A DNA stretch of 64,000 nucleotides from Chelydra serpentina (Eukaryota; Chordata; Testudines; Chelydridae), in contig JBAIAC010000059.1 in the NCBI GenBank assembly GCA_037349315.1, positions 7,280,001 to 7,344,000 of the forward strand, in the 5' to 3' direction. The notes beneath the pieces were generated by a model. That model was not told the DNA's origin. It saw only the letters and a program-made list of their open reading frames with translations, and made no database searches. The translations under genes and the position numbers were made by a program. Shown here piece by piece: positions 32,772-44,701 of this stretch (position 1 is its first letter; each line of letters starts with the position of its first letter).

Positions 32772-34403
32772 CTTACACAGTTTGAACCAGATGAAGAAAT
32801 TAAACTTTTATATCAGTTTGGAAGCTATCTTGATTACATAGAAACTCCCCAAAAAGGTTATGGCAAAGTGAAAGGCAAATCCAAAAAGCATGATAGAGAA
32901 TGGAAGACACAGGAAACCGAAAGGAAAAATAAGCCTGATCTTTGCACCGGAAAGGAAAATGTGGTTTTGTGTGAAGAAAACACTGCCAAAGACACTGATC
33001 TTAAAAAGAATAAACATCTTAAAAAGAATAAACGTGATAATAAAGCAAAAAGTCATTTGGATTCAACAAAAAAAGACTTTTGCAATAAGCAAAACTCCTT
33101 TGTCCCCTGGCCTTTTGTTGAAAAGAAAGCAAAGAAAATAAAGCTACTTCAAGATAACAAAGTAATTGATGGTAATGAAGAGAGCTCTAGAGAGGTAAAT
33201 CACAAACAGTATTATAAAAATTCTAGAACAGTACAGAAGAGTAATACTCAAGGCAAACAAAAACATCTCTGCCTTCCCTCATCACATAATTCTTTTGTAA
33301 ATGAGAATGGTAAACATAATGAATTAAGTTGTAGAAATAGTTCTTGGTCTCAGACAACTTGCAAACGTGAAGGTCTTGATTCTACTGTGCATTATTTTAG
33401 TGGTGGAATTATAGCAGGTTTTAAAAAGCGCAGGAAATTGGATAAGGAAGTCCCTGTAGGCTGTTTACTAGGCTCCAACACTACTGAAATAAACAGCTGC
33501 ACTAGTAGTACAGAGCCTCTTTTGTCATCTAGTCCAGCAGCTCTGGAGATTAAAACCTATGACTCAGAAGATGAATTCAATGTGGAAACCCTGAGGAATA
33601 AGGCAGCTTCTCATATGAACTCAAAACCTGAAGCAATATGCAGCAGTGTTGATCTTAGTCAAGAGCTTTTTATAACCCAGAAGACTTTTTTACCCATGCA
33701 GATTCCCAGTAATAGCAGTACTTGCTTATCCCTCTACAGTCAAAACCATGGTAAAGATGCAAGTGTAGAAAGAAGATTTAAACAAAAAAACTCTACAGAT
33801 ACTTTGCAGTTTTCTCAGATGTCTTCAAATAGAGAAACATGTGATGAACACAGTCAGTTTTCTCAGTACGGTTTGACACCCCCAAATAGGGGTAGAAAGT
33901 CAGCTACAAGAGAGTGTGCAATTCAGACAGAAGACTTTTTCAGCTCTCCAGCACTTGCTTCCTCCTTAATAATGAGAGAGAGATTTACAGATTGCCATGA
34001 ACAACCACTGGACCTCAGTTTGCCTTACAGAATTAGGTCAAGTGCTGAGAATACAGGAAGACTGTCCCTGGGGGGTGCGGGTGATGGTGTTCATGTATCT
34101 TCCAAACACACATTAGAGCCCGTGTGTCGTATAGAAAATCATCCTACTGGTCCAGTGTTTGAGGAAGAAAGAGAAAATCATGTGTTCACTCAATCTCAAA
34201 AATCAGATGAGGTGAAATACATTCAGATGCTGCTTAATTCATCCTATTTCTTTAAAGTGAAAGGTGATTCAGATAATATAGCTTCTAGAACACAGCTCGT
34301 GAAGCCAAAGTTAGGAAACAAAAAAAAGAATAGTTGTAGGCAGTACAAGACAGGAGAAATCCTAGCCGAGAAGGGTATTAGTCCTACACATCTGAATAAA
34401 TAG
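32772..34403 (+). CDS. unknown lysine-rich nuclear-type protein, large last exon
   Basis: A strong acceptor (T-tract then AG at 32,770-32,771) opens 543 codons to a TAG at 34,401-34,403. The first residues, LTQFEPDEEIKLLYQFGSYL, look like a structured helix. The rest is mostly disordered, with Lys-rich blocks (LKKNKHLKKNKRDNKAK), a bipartite-like basic cluster AGFKKRRKLDK (about 33,412-33,446) suggesting nuclear import, an acidic TYDSEDEFNVETLR segment, an AIQTEDFFSSPALA segment and PLDLS (about 34,005-34,019), the consensus CtBP co-repressor docking motif. Codon use and lack of stops over 1.6 kb argue for a real gene. With the 31-codon exon the protein would be about 574 residues. I do not recognise the family. 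Function is not assigned; DNA-repair, meiotic or chromatin scaffold proteins have similar composition, but this is only a resemblance. Confidence 0.75.
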   Translation, partial: LTQFEPDEEIKLLYQFGSYLDYIETPQKGYGKVKGKSKKHDREWKTQETERKNKPDLCTGKENVVLCEENTAKDTDLKKNKHLKKNKRDNKAKSHLDSTKKDFCNKQNSFVPWPFVEKKAKKIKLLQDNKVIDGNEESSREVNHKQYYKNSRTVQKSNTQGKQKHLCLPSSHNSFVNENGKHNELSCRNSSWSQTTCKREGLDSTVHYFSGGIIAGFKKRRKLDKEVPVGCLLGSNTTEINSCTSSTEPLLSSSPAALEIKTYDSEDEFNVETLRNKAASHMNSKPEAICSSVDLSQELFITQKTFLPMQIPSNSSTCLSLYSQNHGKDASVERRFKQKNSTDTLQFSQMSSNRETCDEHSQFSQYGLTPPNRGRKSATRECAIQTEDFFSSPALASSLIMRERFTDCHEQPLDLSLPYRIRSSAENTGRLSLGGAGDGVHVSSKHTLEPVCRIENHPTGPVFEEERENHVFTQSQKSDEVKYIQMLLNSSYFFKVKGDSDNIASRTQLVKPKLGNKKKNSCRQYKTGEILAEKGISPTHLNK

Positions 34404-35266
34404 TGTACACATTCTTTATATATTTTTTTCAAAGTGATCTTTAATTTCAAAGACTGCTTTATTCATTATTTCAGAACAGCAGAAGATAGCAGGTAGGCTG
34501 GAAAGGAGTACACTTGAAATTATAGCAGGTAAAGTTTTAATTTACTTTACTGAATTCAGCCTTCACACTGGGTCTTTTCCCCACAATAACTTGCATATAC
34601 ACCGTCTGTGCTGCTTATCTATTTTCACCTATCACCTGTTAAACTACACTCATGTTGTAGCTTTACCTTTGTACCAAGTAATCCTGTATATTACGTATGT
34701 TGTGAGAACATATCTTCTCATAAAACTTTTAAGTGAATAGTTTAATGAGATGGTAAAATGAATCATATGCTACTCAGTTACTATGTTGTTCTGTGTTAGG
34801 GTTAGCTGTAATCTAAGTCTGTAATTTAAAAGTAAGTTGTTTTATTTCCCCAAAATTTATACTGCATAATTCAAATAAATAGGGAAGGTGTTTAATCAAA
34901 CATTACAAAGAAAAAAATCTGAATTATGTCTCTTTTTTTTTATTGGTGCCCCTATAGCAGCACCTATAATGGTGAGCAAGGACAGTCATGAAAAAGACAC
35001 AACTATGTATCTCCTGGTGAAAGAATGACACCTTCAGGTCCTGACCTCTTCTATTGTAGAGTAGGTCAGGTAATATTTTTTGTTTCCTTTTTCTAGACAT
35101 ACCTGGCAAGCTTGCACTTATCTAGAAATGTGCAAAATACTAGTTGTTCTGGGTTGCCTCAATCAAATGCAGTACTATTCAGATTTTTTTGGTGTCTACT
35201 TGACTTCAGATTTTTTGTTTTTATTCTTACAGTTAAATCTCCAGGTTTCAGAGCATGAGAAATAAA
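34404..35266 (+). other. 3' untranslated region of the unknown gene, two polyadenylation signals
   Basis: AT-rich, with AATAAA at 34,874-34,879 and again at 35,261-35,266, the latter followed by a T-run and A-rich sequence. Either could end the transcript. Confidence 0.5.
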
Positions 35267-37569
35267 CATTTTTTTAAAATTAAAACTTATGTAATAGTCT
35301 TCCAGATGACGGAGGTATTAAGAAAAATAGTTCACTGTGTTAATTATCCTTCATACTTATGTGGTAGATTATATATTCTTACCTTCTGCATACATGTGTT
35401 ATAATAGTTAATTATAAAAATGTTATAGCATTTTGAAATTAAATATTGCCTTTTATTAAACAAAACTGTTCTTTACTGTGACTGTAGAAGATAGTATTTT
35501 TGAAAGTGACAGAAAGCCCTCTACATTTTAAAATTCAGAACTTAATTTATATGCAGGGAACATTCCTCATTGTCCTTTGCCCAGCAACCTGAACCATTTG
35601 ATGTCTCTTTTCCTTTTTAGCTACAAATGTGAACCTGCTTAAATACTTCAGAGAGTTTCAGTAAAACTTTGCTAAGCCACTTTTCCTTTATTCTTGCACT
35701 TCATTTTAAACCCCAAAATGGTTCTTCCCTAAATTCTCAGCAAAAATGTAACGGTGCTATAGGTCTCATGATATGAAGACTTCACTATTTACATAAAATG
35801 TGATATATACATTTCCTAGTATACATTGACTTCTCATAAATAATTGAGTTAAGCTACAGTTTTCAAAAGCAGTGAACAAAGTATGTTTAATTCATTATAT
35901 TTGCTTGTGTGTGTGTGTGTTTACTTGCTAATTTGTAAAATACAGTCATTTAGAAGAGATTTCTTACTCATTTTTGAGACTTAATCAGATTTTACTGTAC
36001 CAAAAACAAAGTGTGAAAACAGAACAAATGCTCCTGTGCCTACATCATACATTAAGAATGGTTTTGAGAGTGACACATGGGACCAGATCAGTAGCAACAG
36101 AGAGGGATATAGTTTCACATTATTAATGTTGAAAACTAACAGTTTTTATAGGACCATTCCAATTCTAGCGTATTGACTGCAGATTTACGCAAGCAAGGGA
36201 CCAATCCTGTCATCAGCTCATACTCTAAACCCCCATTGACTGCAGACTCTCTACCTGCATCCATAAGGCTGCTTGCACTACTCATGTGAATTGCAGGATC
36301 AATCCCCATTTTCCTATACAGATTTTATTATTAATTGTTAGCTCTCTCAAGCAAATACAATTAAAGGTATTGGATATCAATTAAAAATGGAGAGCTTCCT
36401 AGGTGCCTATTCAAACTAGATTCTCCTTTGTGTCCCCATGTTAGCATAAACGTGCGCCTGCACACTGATGGCAGTTTGCTTGATAAAAGCCACTTACGCC
36501 AGAATAAAGATCAGGAGGCTCCAGAGCCCCACCCCCGACCTTTGCAGAAAATTAGGTAAAGAAAGAGGGGGTGGATTTCAGGGGCAGAAAACTGACGGCC
36601 AAGGAGTAAAACACAGGCACAATGTGCCTCTGAACTTTTGCAAGGCCTGTTAACAAACACCATCTCAGTTTTGCTAAACAAACCCTATTTAGCTATGTCC
36701 CCCTTAAAACTGGGAATGTTTTCAAGGCCTGTACCTTTCAGTTTTACAGAAAACAGTGGGTCAGATTCTGGTCAGTGCAAAGTCTGTCTTATCTCATCTT
36801 CCCTTCCATCTTTTGGTCTTGTACCTGAGTAAGAACATAGCTGGATCTAAGGACTGAGATCTCTATTGGGGTCCTGTTTACCTGTAAATGTACTAGGAGT
36901 TGATTCACCATTTTATCTTCCTACACTCCTGATACTGGCAAATGCCTGCTTACTCTTGTCTAAAATTTGTAACTACAGTCTTTACTCCAGACTAATGGGG
37001 AAAAAGGTAAATTTGTATGGTTGCAGAGAGTACTACTGTGTAAGCTGTACACTGGGATCTTACATTCAGTGCAGACTTTGGAAAGATCAATAATTTGCTT
37101 CTAAACTGAATTTTTACCTCCGAGGATAGTCTTTCAAAATGGCTAGAGGCTATCCAATGGCTACACATGCTTTTCTGATTTTAGAACAACTCCCTTGGTG
37201 AAAGAGATTCACAAAATGGTTTCTTTCAGACTCAAGTGACTCCTCACGTTCTCCACTCCGAATAGTCCTAAATCTTTCTCTTCCAGAGCAGATCTGTAAA
37301 CAGAACCCTAATCCTTCAAAGTCTTTCCCCTGTTAAAATTAGTGTGAGCTATCAGAGTAGCAAAGAAAAAAGAAAAGGATTTACCTTCTTTCCAATTAGT
37401 TCAGTGTATGTATTGAAAATATTTATTCACTGCTGTGGCATATTTACTTCAGCTAGAAGCGTAACCAAAGAAAAATGACTAAATAAAGGGAAAATCATTT
37501 AAAGTTGTAGCCTGTATCTAAAATTTGAAGGACAGTGCAGCAAATTAAGACAACATACTCCAGGTATTA
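35267..37569. other. intergenic, gene-free stretch
   Basis: No gene seen. It includes a (GT)n microsatellite at about 35,907-35,921 and one decayed 'GATCCTGT... CCATTGACT' old repeat near 36,200-36,310. Confidence 0.5.
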
Positions 37570-37574
37570 GAGCT

Positions 37575-38406
37575 TGTCAGGGCTCCCTCCCCACTCTGAA
37601 CTCTAGGGTAAAGACGTGGGGACCCGCATGAAGAGCTCCTAAGCTTATTTCTACCAGCTTAGGTTAAAACCCCCAAGGTACAAAATTCCCTGCACCATGA
37701 GAAATGCTTCTTTCGCTGCCACCATCAAGTGGTTTAAACAGGAATCCAGGAAAGGAACCACTTGAAGTTCCCCTTCCCCCCAAAATACCCTCTCAAGCCT
37801 GTACACCCCCTTTCCTGGGAAGCTTGAGAACAATCTCCTAACCAATTGGTTACACAGTGATCTAAAAACCCACCCCCTGGGTTTTAGAACCATAGAAAAC
37901 AGTCAGCTTCTTAAAAGAAGGATTTTATTAAAACAAAGAAGGTAAAATCATCTCTGTAAAATCAGGATGGTAACTATTTTACAGGGTACTCAATTTCCAA
38001 ACTCAGAGGGATTCCCCCTCTGGACAAAACCTTAAAGTTACAGAAAAAACAGGAATAACCCCTCCCTCTAACACAGGGAAAGCTCACCAAGCAAAACAAA
38101 CAGAAACCTACTCGCTATGCTGACTAAACTTACTTTAGAAAAGTGAGGTTTGGTGAGAAGATGACTGGTTGAGGAGATTGATTTTCTGCAGGTACTTCTT
38201 GTCTTCCAAGATCACTCTGACTCAGACAAAGAGCCACACACACCTTCCCCCCTCCCAAGATTTGAAAGTATCTTGTCCCCTTATTGGTCAGATGCCAGCC
38301 AGGTCAGTTGTCAGTCTGGGTACCTGCATTTCTTAACCCGTTACTGGTAAGAGGATTTTATAGCACTGCATCCGACCCTCTCCCCCTTCCCTTTATATTT
38401 ATGACA
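37575..38406 (-). mobile_element. solo retroviral LTR with 5-bp target duplication
   Basis: On the minus strand it starts TGTCATAAATATAAAGGG and ends GAGCCCTGACA. GAGCT flanks both sides (37,570-37,574 and 38,407-38,411). AATAAA (minus) lies at about 37,935 in a GTTTTAATAAAATCC context. No internal genes adjoin it. Confidence 0.8.
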
Positions 38407-38411
38407 GAGCT

Positions 38412-39187
38412 GCTGAAGAGACTCAAGTGGACAAAGGTAAATAATTAATTGTCTCCTTTCTTCCCTTTTCATCTTTTCTTATCTTTTTATTTCTCTTATC
38501 CTCTGTTACTTTCATCTCTCTTTCATGTGTCCTCATTTTGGACAAATCATTTTTTAAATTGGGGTAAAAAGCGTGTGAAAGCAGTTTTGTTCACTTTGAG
38601 GTAGTTTTTCAAAATTATCTGAAGTTCTCACCTCAGATGGATAAATATATTTAGTATTCCTTGTACTTTCCCCCTCTACCATCATTTCAGGTCTTGTGAA
38701 GTCTTCTGCTATTTTCAGACTGGACAATGTCCATTTAGCTATTTGCTTGAAATATGCTTTTTTGAGCATGCATTATGTGTCCAATGAGTCTTACCTCTTG
38801 AATTTCATAAAATTAGCCTTGCAACTTTTTATATTATGCATGAGGCATTAGTGCATTGATGTTTCCTCTTAGATCAAAGCTACTTTTAGCCTGTACTCTC
38901 AAACAGGGCTCTTACATAAGTGAAAGTTCAATACTCCTCTCCTTCTCAGGACTTGACTAAAGATCAGGCACATCTTGTATATGTACTTTACAGCATAATC
39001 ATGTTCTAATATCAGTTGTACTTGAAATCTCATGAATTTCAAAAGGATCCTGTGAAAATGTTACAATTTAGGATTAAGTCAAATGATTGAATGATCAAGT
39101 GAATGGTTAACCCATAAAAGTCCTTTTTAGAGAATAAAATTTTTTTTTATGCTTCATTTATAAAAAATATAATATAGTAACTATGAC
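38412..39187. other. gene-free stretch between two LTRs
   Basis: AT-rich, no recognisable gene or repeat. Confidence 0.45.
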
Positions 39188-39191
39188 GGGT

Positions 39192-40322
39192 TGTCACCCC
39201 CACAGCAAAGCTTGGAAGCTGTTGGAACCGCCGTGGCCCTTGACTATTCATCTAGGTTGGCCTCTCCGTCTGCTCTGCTGGTGACTCAGCCAGCCTCACC
39301 AGGCCCTGTTATCACCCAACACGACAGCAAGTGGTGCCACGCACCCAGCTGAGTTACTTGAGTGTTTTACCTAAACCACTCATGGATTAACAATGGAAGC
39401 ACTAATTTCCCAGCTCCCCAGCCTTGTACACCTACTGGAATATAAACTCAGAATTATGCTGTCTTGCACTGCACAGGAATCTGTATGGTCCAAGCTCATT
39501 AATTAATCTGCTCCCCCCTTGATGTCGGGAAGATCTGCACCAAGCCCTTGTTAACTGAGCTGAGATTTTCCCAAACACTCCACTCAAAAACACACCGGTT
39601 AAGATAAAACAAGTTTATTAACTACAGAAAGATAGATTTTAAGTGTTTATAAGTGATAGCAAACAGATCAAAGCAGATTACCTAGTAAATAAAAACACAC
39701 TCTAAGCCTATTATACTAGATAGGAATTGAATCAGCAGTAGCTCACCCTGACTGATGATACAAGCAGGCTCTCTGATCCTTGAGGCAGACGCTGCATTTG
39801 CTCTGCAGCGTGGGTACCCCTTCCCCATTCCAAATCCTTTGTCTTCCAGAGGTTCTTTCAGGTGTTGAGTTATGGGAGAATGAAGACAAATCATGGTGTC
39901 ACTCCCCATCTTTTATAGATTCTTCCAGCTTGCTGGAAAGTTCATGCATGTGACGTGGGGGGTCCACCCCCATTGTCCAAACATTATTGCCTATGTGCTC
40001 CCCCCGAGGAAACTTCCTTATACAGAGTTCCTGTGCTAGAGGATTTTTCCCTTGATGGGTGTTGATTGATGACAGCAAGTAACACTATCTGGCTACTCCT
40101 TTGTTGTACCTGACAGGCTAGTTGTGGGTGTTTCCAACTTCACAACATCTTTCAGTAACAGATACATAGCAGAACTTCATAACTTCGCATACAATGATAA
40201 CACATACAATCCAACAGGGTATTAATGTTTAACTGATTAAGACTTTTATAATGATACTTCGCAAGGCATACTTATACAAAACATATCATAATTATATGAC
40301 AGTGGTGAATATGGGGGTGCCA
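39192..40322 (-). mobile_element. solo retroviral LTR with 4-bp target duplication
   Basis: Read on the minus strand it starts TGGCACCCCCATATTC and ends GTGGGGGTGACA; the ends pair as TGTCACCCCC / GGGGGTGCCA. GGGT flanks both sides (39,188-39,191 and 40,323-40,326). A TATAAAAGATGGGGAGTG promoter box lies at about 39,916 and GTTAATAAACTTG at about 39,617, in the right order. A four-base duplication suits a gamma-type retrovirus. Confidence 0.75.
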
Positions 40323-40326
40323 GGGT

Positions 40327-41323
40327 GTTGCTTTGGGGCACAGAATGTCACCGTAACTTTTTTTTATATTTTAAGAGTCCTTTCCTGCTGTTCTGGAAAA
40401 AAAATATGTTTATGCAAAATAAGGTGTCAAGATTTTTATAAGGTTACCCACCAGCATGGGCTCTCAGAAATGATAGAATTTTTAAACACAGGTGTTCAAA
40501 AGTGCAAAATACATATACATGCAATTTTGTGCAGGGAGTTATAAAGGTTGCATAGAGGCATAGCTAAAAGTTTGTCATTTAAAGGCTAATCTTATTTAAA
40601 GCTCAGTGTGGTGGATAGGGTTTCTCCTACACACCCAGTTTCTTTACACACTACAGACATTTCTTTGTAGACTATTAGCACTAGTAGCTGGTGAAATACA
40701 GGGTGCATGTGTGGCTCTAATGGGCACGGCTGGCCAAAAGGTTCCAGACTTGCATGCATGAGGTGCACACACATCATGAGTGGGATTCACATCCTCAGTT
40801 ACTCTAACTAGTAACCATTCTTTATTATGGATTTGCTAGATGCCAAAGTAGAAAAACCTCTCTTGGCTTTTTTATACCTTCTCTCTAGGAAATAAGTGGG
40901 CTCAGATATGTTCTCAATGGAATAATGCCTTTAGCTCTGTAAGGACCTGATTCAGGAAAGAATCACTATTCAGGAAATCACTTAAGCTCCCACTTAACTT
41001 TGAGCACACGTTTAAATTCCATTGAAGTCAAAAGGACTTGAGCACCTTACTTTAAAATGAAGCATGTGCTTTCCTTCATCAGGACCTACATTTTTCCATA
41101 TCTTTTGCTTTCTTTAAAACTCCCTGTAAATGGAGTGTCATCAAGCTCTAGCTTTTGAGGATAGGAATTTTAAATAGACCTAGTACACCACTCCCAAAAA
41201 CACAGTCCTAGCTGTTTACAGTTTCACCAGAGGCTGAACTGGCAGAACAGGGATCTTGAGTCTTCTGTTGCTACAAAAAGATTATTTTCCTGTCTGATAT
41301 AAGCAAAGGGGCGTTGTCCTATT
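40327..41323. other. intergenic stretch with one old fold-back repeat
   Basis: Apart from the CTTAAGCA-type repeat at 40,941-41,090 nothing is recognised. Confidence 0.45.
40941..41090. repeat. ancient 'CTTAAGCA' dispersed repeat
   Basis: GACCTGATTCAGGAAAG at the left mirrors CTTTCCTTCATCAGGACC at the right; the middle has CACTTAAGCTCCCACTTAAC and CATTGAAGTCAAAAGGACTT. Confidence 0.5.
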
Positions 41324-41634
41324 CAGCGTTTCTCAAACTGGGGTCCGGGAGCGAACTCCAGGGGGTCTGGAGGCCCCACCGATCAACTCCTCCCCCTCCC
41401 TCCCAGCACCTCCTGCAGGCTGGGGAACTGCTGGAGGCGCTGGGGGAGGGGGTGGAAAGAGGCAGGGAAGAGGAGGGGTAGTGGTAGAGTAGGGTGGGAA
41501 GAGGTGGGGTGGGGTGGAGCCTTGGGGGAAGTGGTGGAGTGGGGCTTGGGGCAGAGTGGGGAGGCTTGGGGGTCCATGCCAAAATTTTAAATCAAAATGG
41601 GGGTCCTCGGGTTACTAACGTTTGAGAACCACTG
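41324..41634. mobile_element. hAT miniature element (CAGYGTTTCTCAAAC ends)
   Basis: CAGCGTTTCTCAAACTGGGG at the left and AACGTTTGAGAACCACTG at the right are a hAT-type terminal inverted repeat. Flanks TCCTATT and TCCTAGTT differ by one indel, suggesting an aged 8-bp duplication. The GC-rich core is shared with 23,386-23,958. Confidence 0.75.
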
Positions 41635-42615
41635 TCCTAGTTTATCTCAGTGAGCTTTGCTCTTATTACTGAAAGGTGCTCCAAACACAAACAATCGGCA
41701 GGCAAGCATCCATCCCATCACAGAAAGCAATATTTTTGCTGGGATGCTGACAATGGGAAAGTCTTGCTTGAGTAGACAAAAGATGAGATAAATATGGTGT
41801 TTCATTGCATGACTGGGAGACTGATGGTAATTACTTTTGATTTCAAATAAGTTTGCTGCCTATAATCATTTTTCTCGGAACTCCCCCCACAAGCAGGGTG
41901 TGTAAGCTTTGCTGTGTATTTTTGTCACTTCCTGGTTCTCTATAAAAAATGTTCACTCTTTTTTTTAGATAGTAATTACGATAGCATTCGAGGTATCTGA
42001 GCAACCACAGCTCCCATTGACATAAACTGGAGTTGTGGATGTTCGGTAATTCTGAAATTTCAGACGGTTAGTGACTAGACTTGTTGCATCCTTAGGTGGA
42101 AAGTCCAGTTCATCTGTAAGGAGCTCAAGACTTCCATAACTCCTATTGTGCCAGTTTAGCCTCTGGTGAAATTTAGAGCAGATTCAGGAGTGAACTAAAT
42201 TACAGCAGTTTGTAGGGGCCTTCAAGGAGCCATTACATCAGAGCACAGGAGTGCTCTGGTAAGGCCCCTTCCTCCCCCCACTCCCAACTATGACCCCAAC
42301 ACGCCCCATATGCCAGGAGCTGCAAGGGGAATTGCATACGGCCAGTTATACTTGTTGTAATCAATTGGAATTCTCCAGTGCTGGGGGAATTCTTATCTGG
42401 CCATTTTGGCCAACTTTGTGGCTCCTTTTCACTATCAGAATGGTGCAAAGAGGCTGTAACAGTGACCAGGTTCTGACCTGTTATATCTGTGAAGGTATTC
42501 TGCAAAGCTCATACATCTTTTGTTTTGACAATGACCATAATATGGGTATAAATATTTTTTTTTTAGAAAAACACTCCCCACTCCACTCAAAAAAAGACCC
42601 CATGAATATTGGGGT
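41635..42615. other. gene-free stretch
   Basis: No recognisable gene or intact repeat. Confidence 0.4.
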
Positions 42616-42620
42616 GGGGT

Positions 42621-43339
42621 ATAAGAACATACGAATGGCCATACTGGGTCAGACCAAAGACCCATCTAGCACAGTATCCTGTCTTCCGACAGTGGCCAAT
42701 GCCAGGTCCCCCAGAGGGAATGAACAGAACAGGCAATCATCAAGTGATCCATCCCCTGTCGCCCATTCCCAGCTTCTGGCAAACAGAGGCTAGGGACACC
42801 ATCTCTGTCCATTCTGGCTAATAGCCACTGATGGACCTATCCTCCATGAACTTATCTAGTTCTTTTTTGAACCCTGTTATAGTCTTGACCTTCACAACAT
42901 CCTCCGACAAGGAGTTCCACAGGTTGACTGTGCATTATATGAAAAAATACTTCCTTTTGTTTGTTTTAAACCTGCTGCCTATTAATTTCATTTGGTGACC
43001 CCTAGTTCTTGTGTTATGAGAAGGAGTAAATAATACTTCCTTATTTACTTTTTCCAGACCAGTCATGATTTTATAGACCTCTGTCATTTCTTCCCCAGTC
43101 ATCTCTTTTCCAAGCAGAAAAGTCCCAGTCTAATTAATCTCTCCTCATATGGCAGCCATTCCATACCCCTAATCATTTTTGTTGCCCTTTTTTGATCCTT
43201 TTCCAATTCCAATATATCTTGTTTGAGATGGGGCAATCATATCTGCACGCAGTATTCAAGATGTGGGCATACCATGGATTTATATAGAGGCAATGTATTT
43301 TCTGTCTTATCTATCCCTTTCTTAATGATTCCCAACATA
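42621..43339 (-). mobile_element. CR1 LINE, 3' part
   Basis: Begins AAGAACATACGAATGGCCAT / ACTGGGTCAGACCAAAG, the reverse complement of a CR1 3' end, and runs back into decayed C-terminal RT sequence (CAAGGAGTTCCACAGGTTGA, CAGTATTCAAGATGTGGGC). Truncated at its 5' side, as usual for CR1. Confidence 0.8.
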
Positions 43340-43341
43340 TA

Positions 43342-43545
43342 GATCCTTAGGTATCAGGTCATAAACCAGCAACTAACTACTGAGGGGGTTAGGAGGAAAC
43401 TTTCTCTCTGGGCTTATTTCGTATGTTCCTACTACAGTATTTGTTGTATCTGACTCTGAAGAAGTGGGTTTTGGGCACTGTCAAAGGCAGCATCCTGGAG
43501 TAGATGGATCATTGGTCTCATCAGATATGGCAGTTTCTATGCAAC
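43342..43545 (+). mobile_element. CR1 LINE 3' end, inverted to its neighbour
   Basis: GTTAGGAGGAAACTTTCTCT, GGCACTGTCAAAGGCAGCAT and GATGGATCATTGGTCTCATC are successive blocks of a CR1 3'UTR read in the plus direction. Confidence 0.65.
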
Positions 43546-43683
43546 CTTCCAAACATCCTATGCTTTGTATACTGGTGGGTTTTTTTTAGTATATTGAGCT
43601 CTGCGGCCCATCCAATAATATCCACTGTACTGTCCAATTTCAGGAGTTCTGATTTTAATCAATCTCAGAAAGTGAGACAAGTT

Positions 43684-43815
43684 TGAGTCATAGAGTTTAA
43701 GACCAGAAGGAACCACTAGATCACCTAGTCTGACCTCCTGTATATCACAGGCTGCCGACAACACCCAGCACCTGCACACTAGCCCCAACAATAGACAAAT
43801 GAAGAGATGAATAGA
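43684..43815 (-). mobile_element. CR1 LINE 3' end, another subfamily
   Basis: GAGTCATAGAGTTTAAGACC, CACCTAGTCTGACCTCCTGT and ATATCACAGGC form a CR1 3' terminus in reverse complement. Confidence 0.75.
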
Positions 43816-44530
43816 CAAGACTCATACTTTATGCTCAGCTTTCATTTTTAAAGGGACTTTGTCAAGATTGACAGCATCAGCCTACCCTACAAATGAAATG
43901 CATATATCTCCTGAGTCTAAAAAAATCATAAGTCTCAACACAAATGCTCCAGCAGAGATACAAATCTCAACTTCTCAGCCGAATAACTTACCACTAGGAA
44001 ACCTAATTGTGCTGGTTTTGTTTAAGAATGTAGGTGAATGCATGCATGTCACATGACCCTCTCCCCTCTGCCTGCCTGCTCCATTTTTATGGTCCAGAGG
44101 TGTTTACATTTACAAGAATTAAAGTGATGATGCAGAGCATCATGGATTCAAAGACAATTATCACCAGATCCAAAGCATTTTGCAGAGAGAGAGGGTTAAA
44201 AACCTATTCTAATTTCTTTTTAAAGGCTGACTTATTCTAGGCAGTGAATTGATTGAATAATTGCACTGAGTGCAAAGACTTTAGGGACACCAGACACTTT
44301 CACTGTGCTGAATCTTAAAAAATTGAAGGCACTGTTGTAATGAATAGAATGCATTGTGTTTTAAGGGGAAGTGGATAGAGGCAGTCTCTCTCCGTACAAC
44401 ATGCTTCGAAACAGGAATGTCAATAGGAATTGAAGATAGTCACTGCTAATAATACAAACAGTATAAAATCCTGTAATTATATAGAGCCAGATTCTCTGTC
44501 TTAGGATACAAAGTGGCCTTAAACCAGCCA
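43816..44530. other. gene-free stretch
   Basis: No recognisable gene or repeat. Confidence 0.4.
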
Positions 44531-44701
44531 GTTTCCCAGCAGAGAATTTCCAAGGGAATTCTCTGCTGATATAGAGCTGGGGGAGACTATACTAGCTTCC
44601 CCCCCAGATGTTGGGGTTTCCCAGCAGAGAATTTTCCAAGGGAATTCTCTGCTGATATAGAGCTGGGGGAGACTATACTAGCTTCTCCCCAGATGTTGGG
44701 G
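44531..44701. repeat. 85-bp tandem duplication with internal palindrome
   Basis: Two units start at 44,531 and 44,616 (GTTTCCCAGCAGAGAATT) and differ by a few indels. Each holds CAGCAGAGAATT...AATTCTCTGCTG, a near-perfect 12-base-arm palindrome around CCAAGGG. Confidence 0.85.

Noticed and set aside
32772..34403. Assignment of the unknown gene to SLX4IP, REDIC1, POLR1F or other lysine-rich nuclear proteins
   Set aside because: None of the remembered sequences aligned beyond composition, so no symbol was given.
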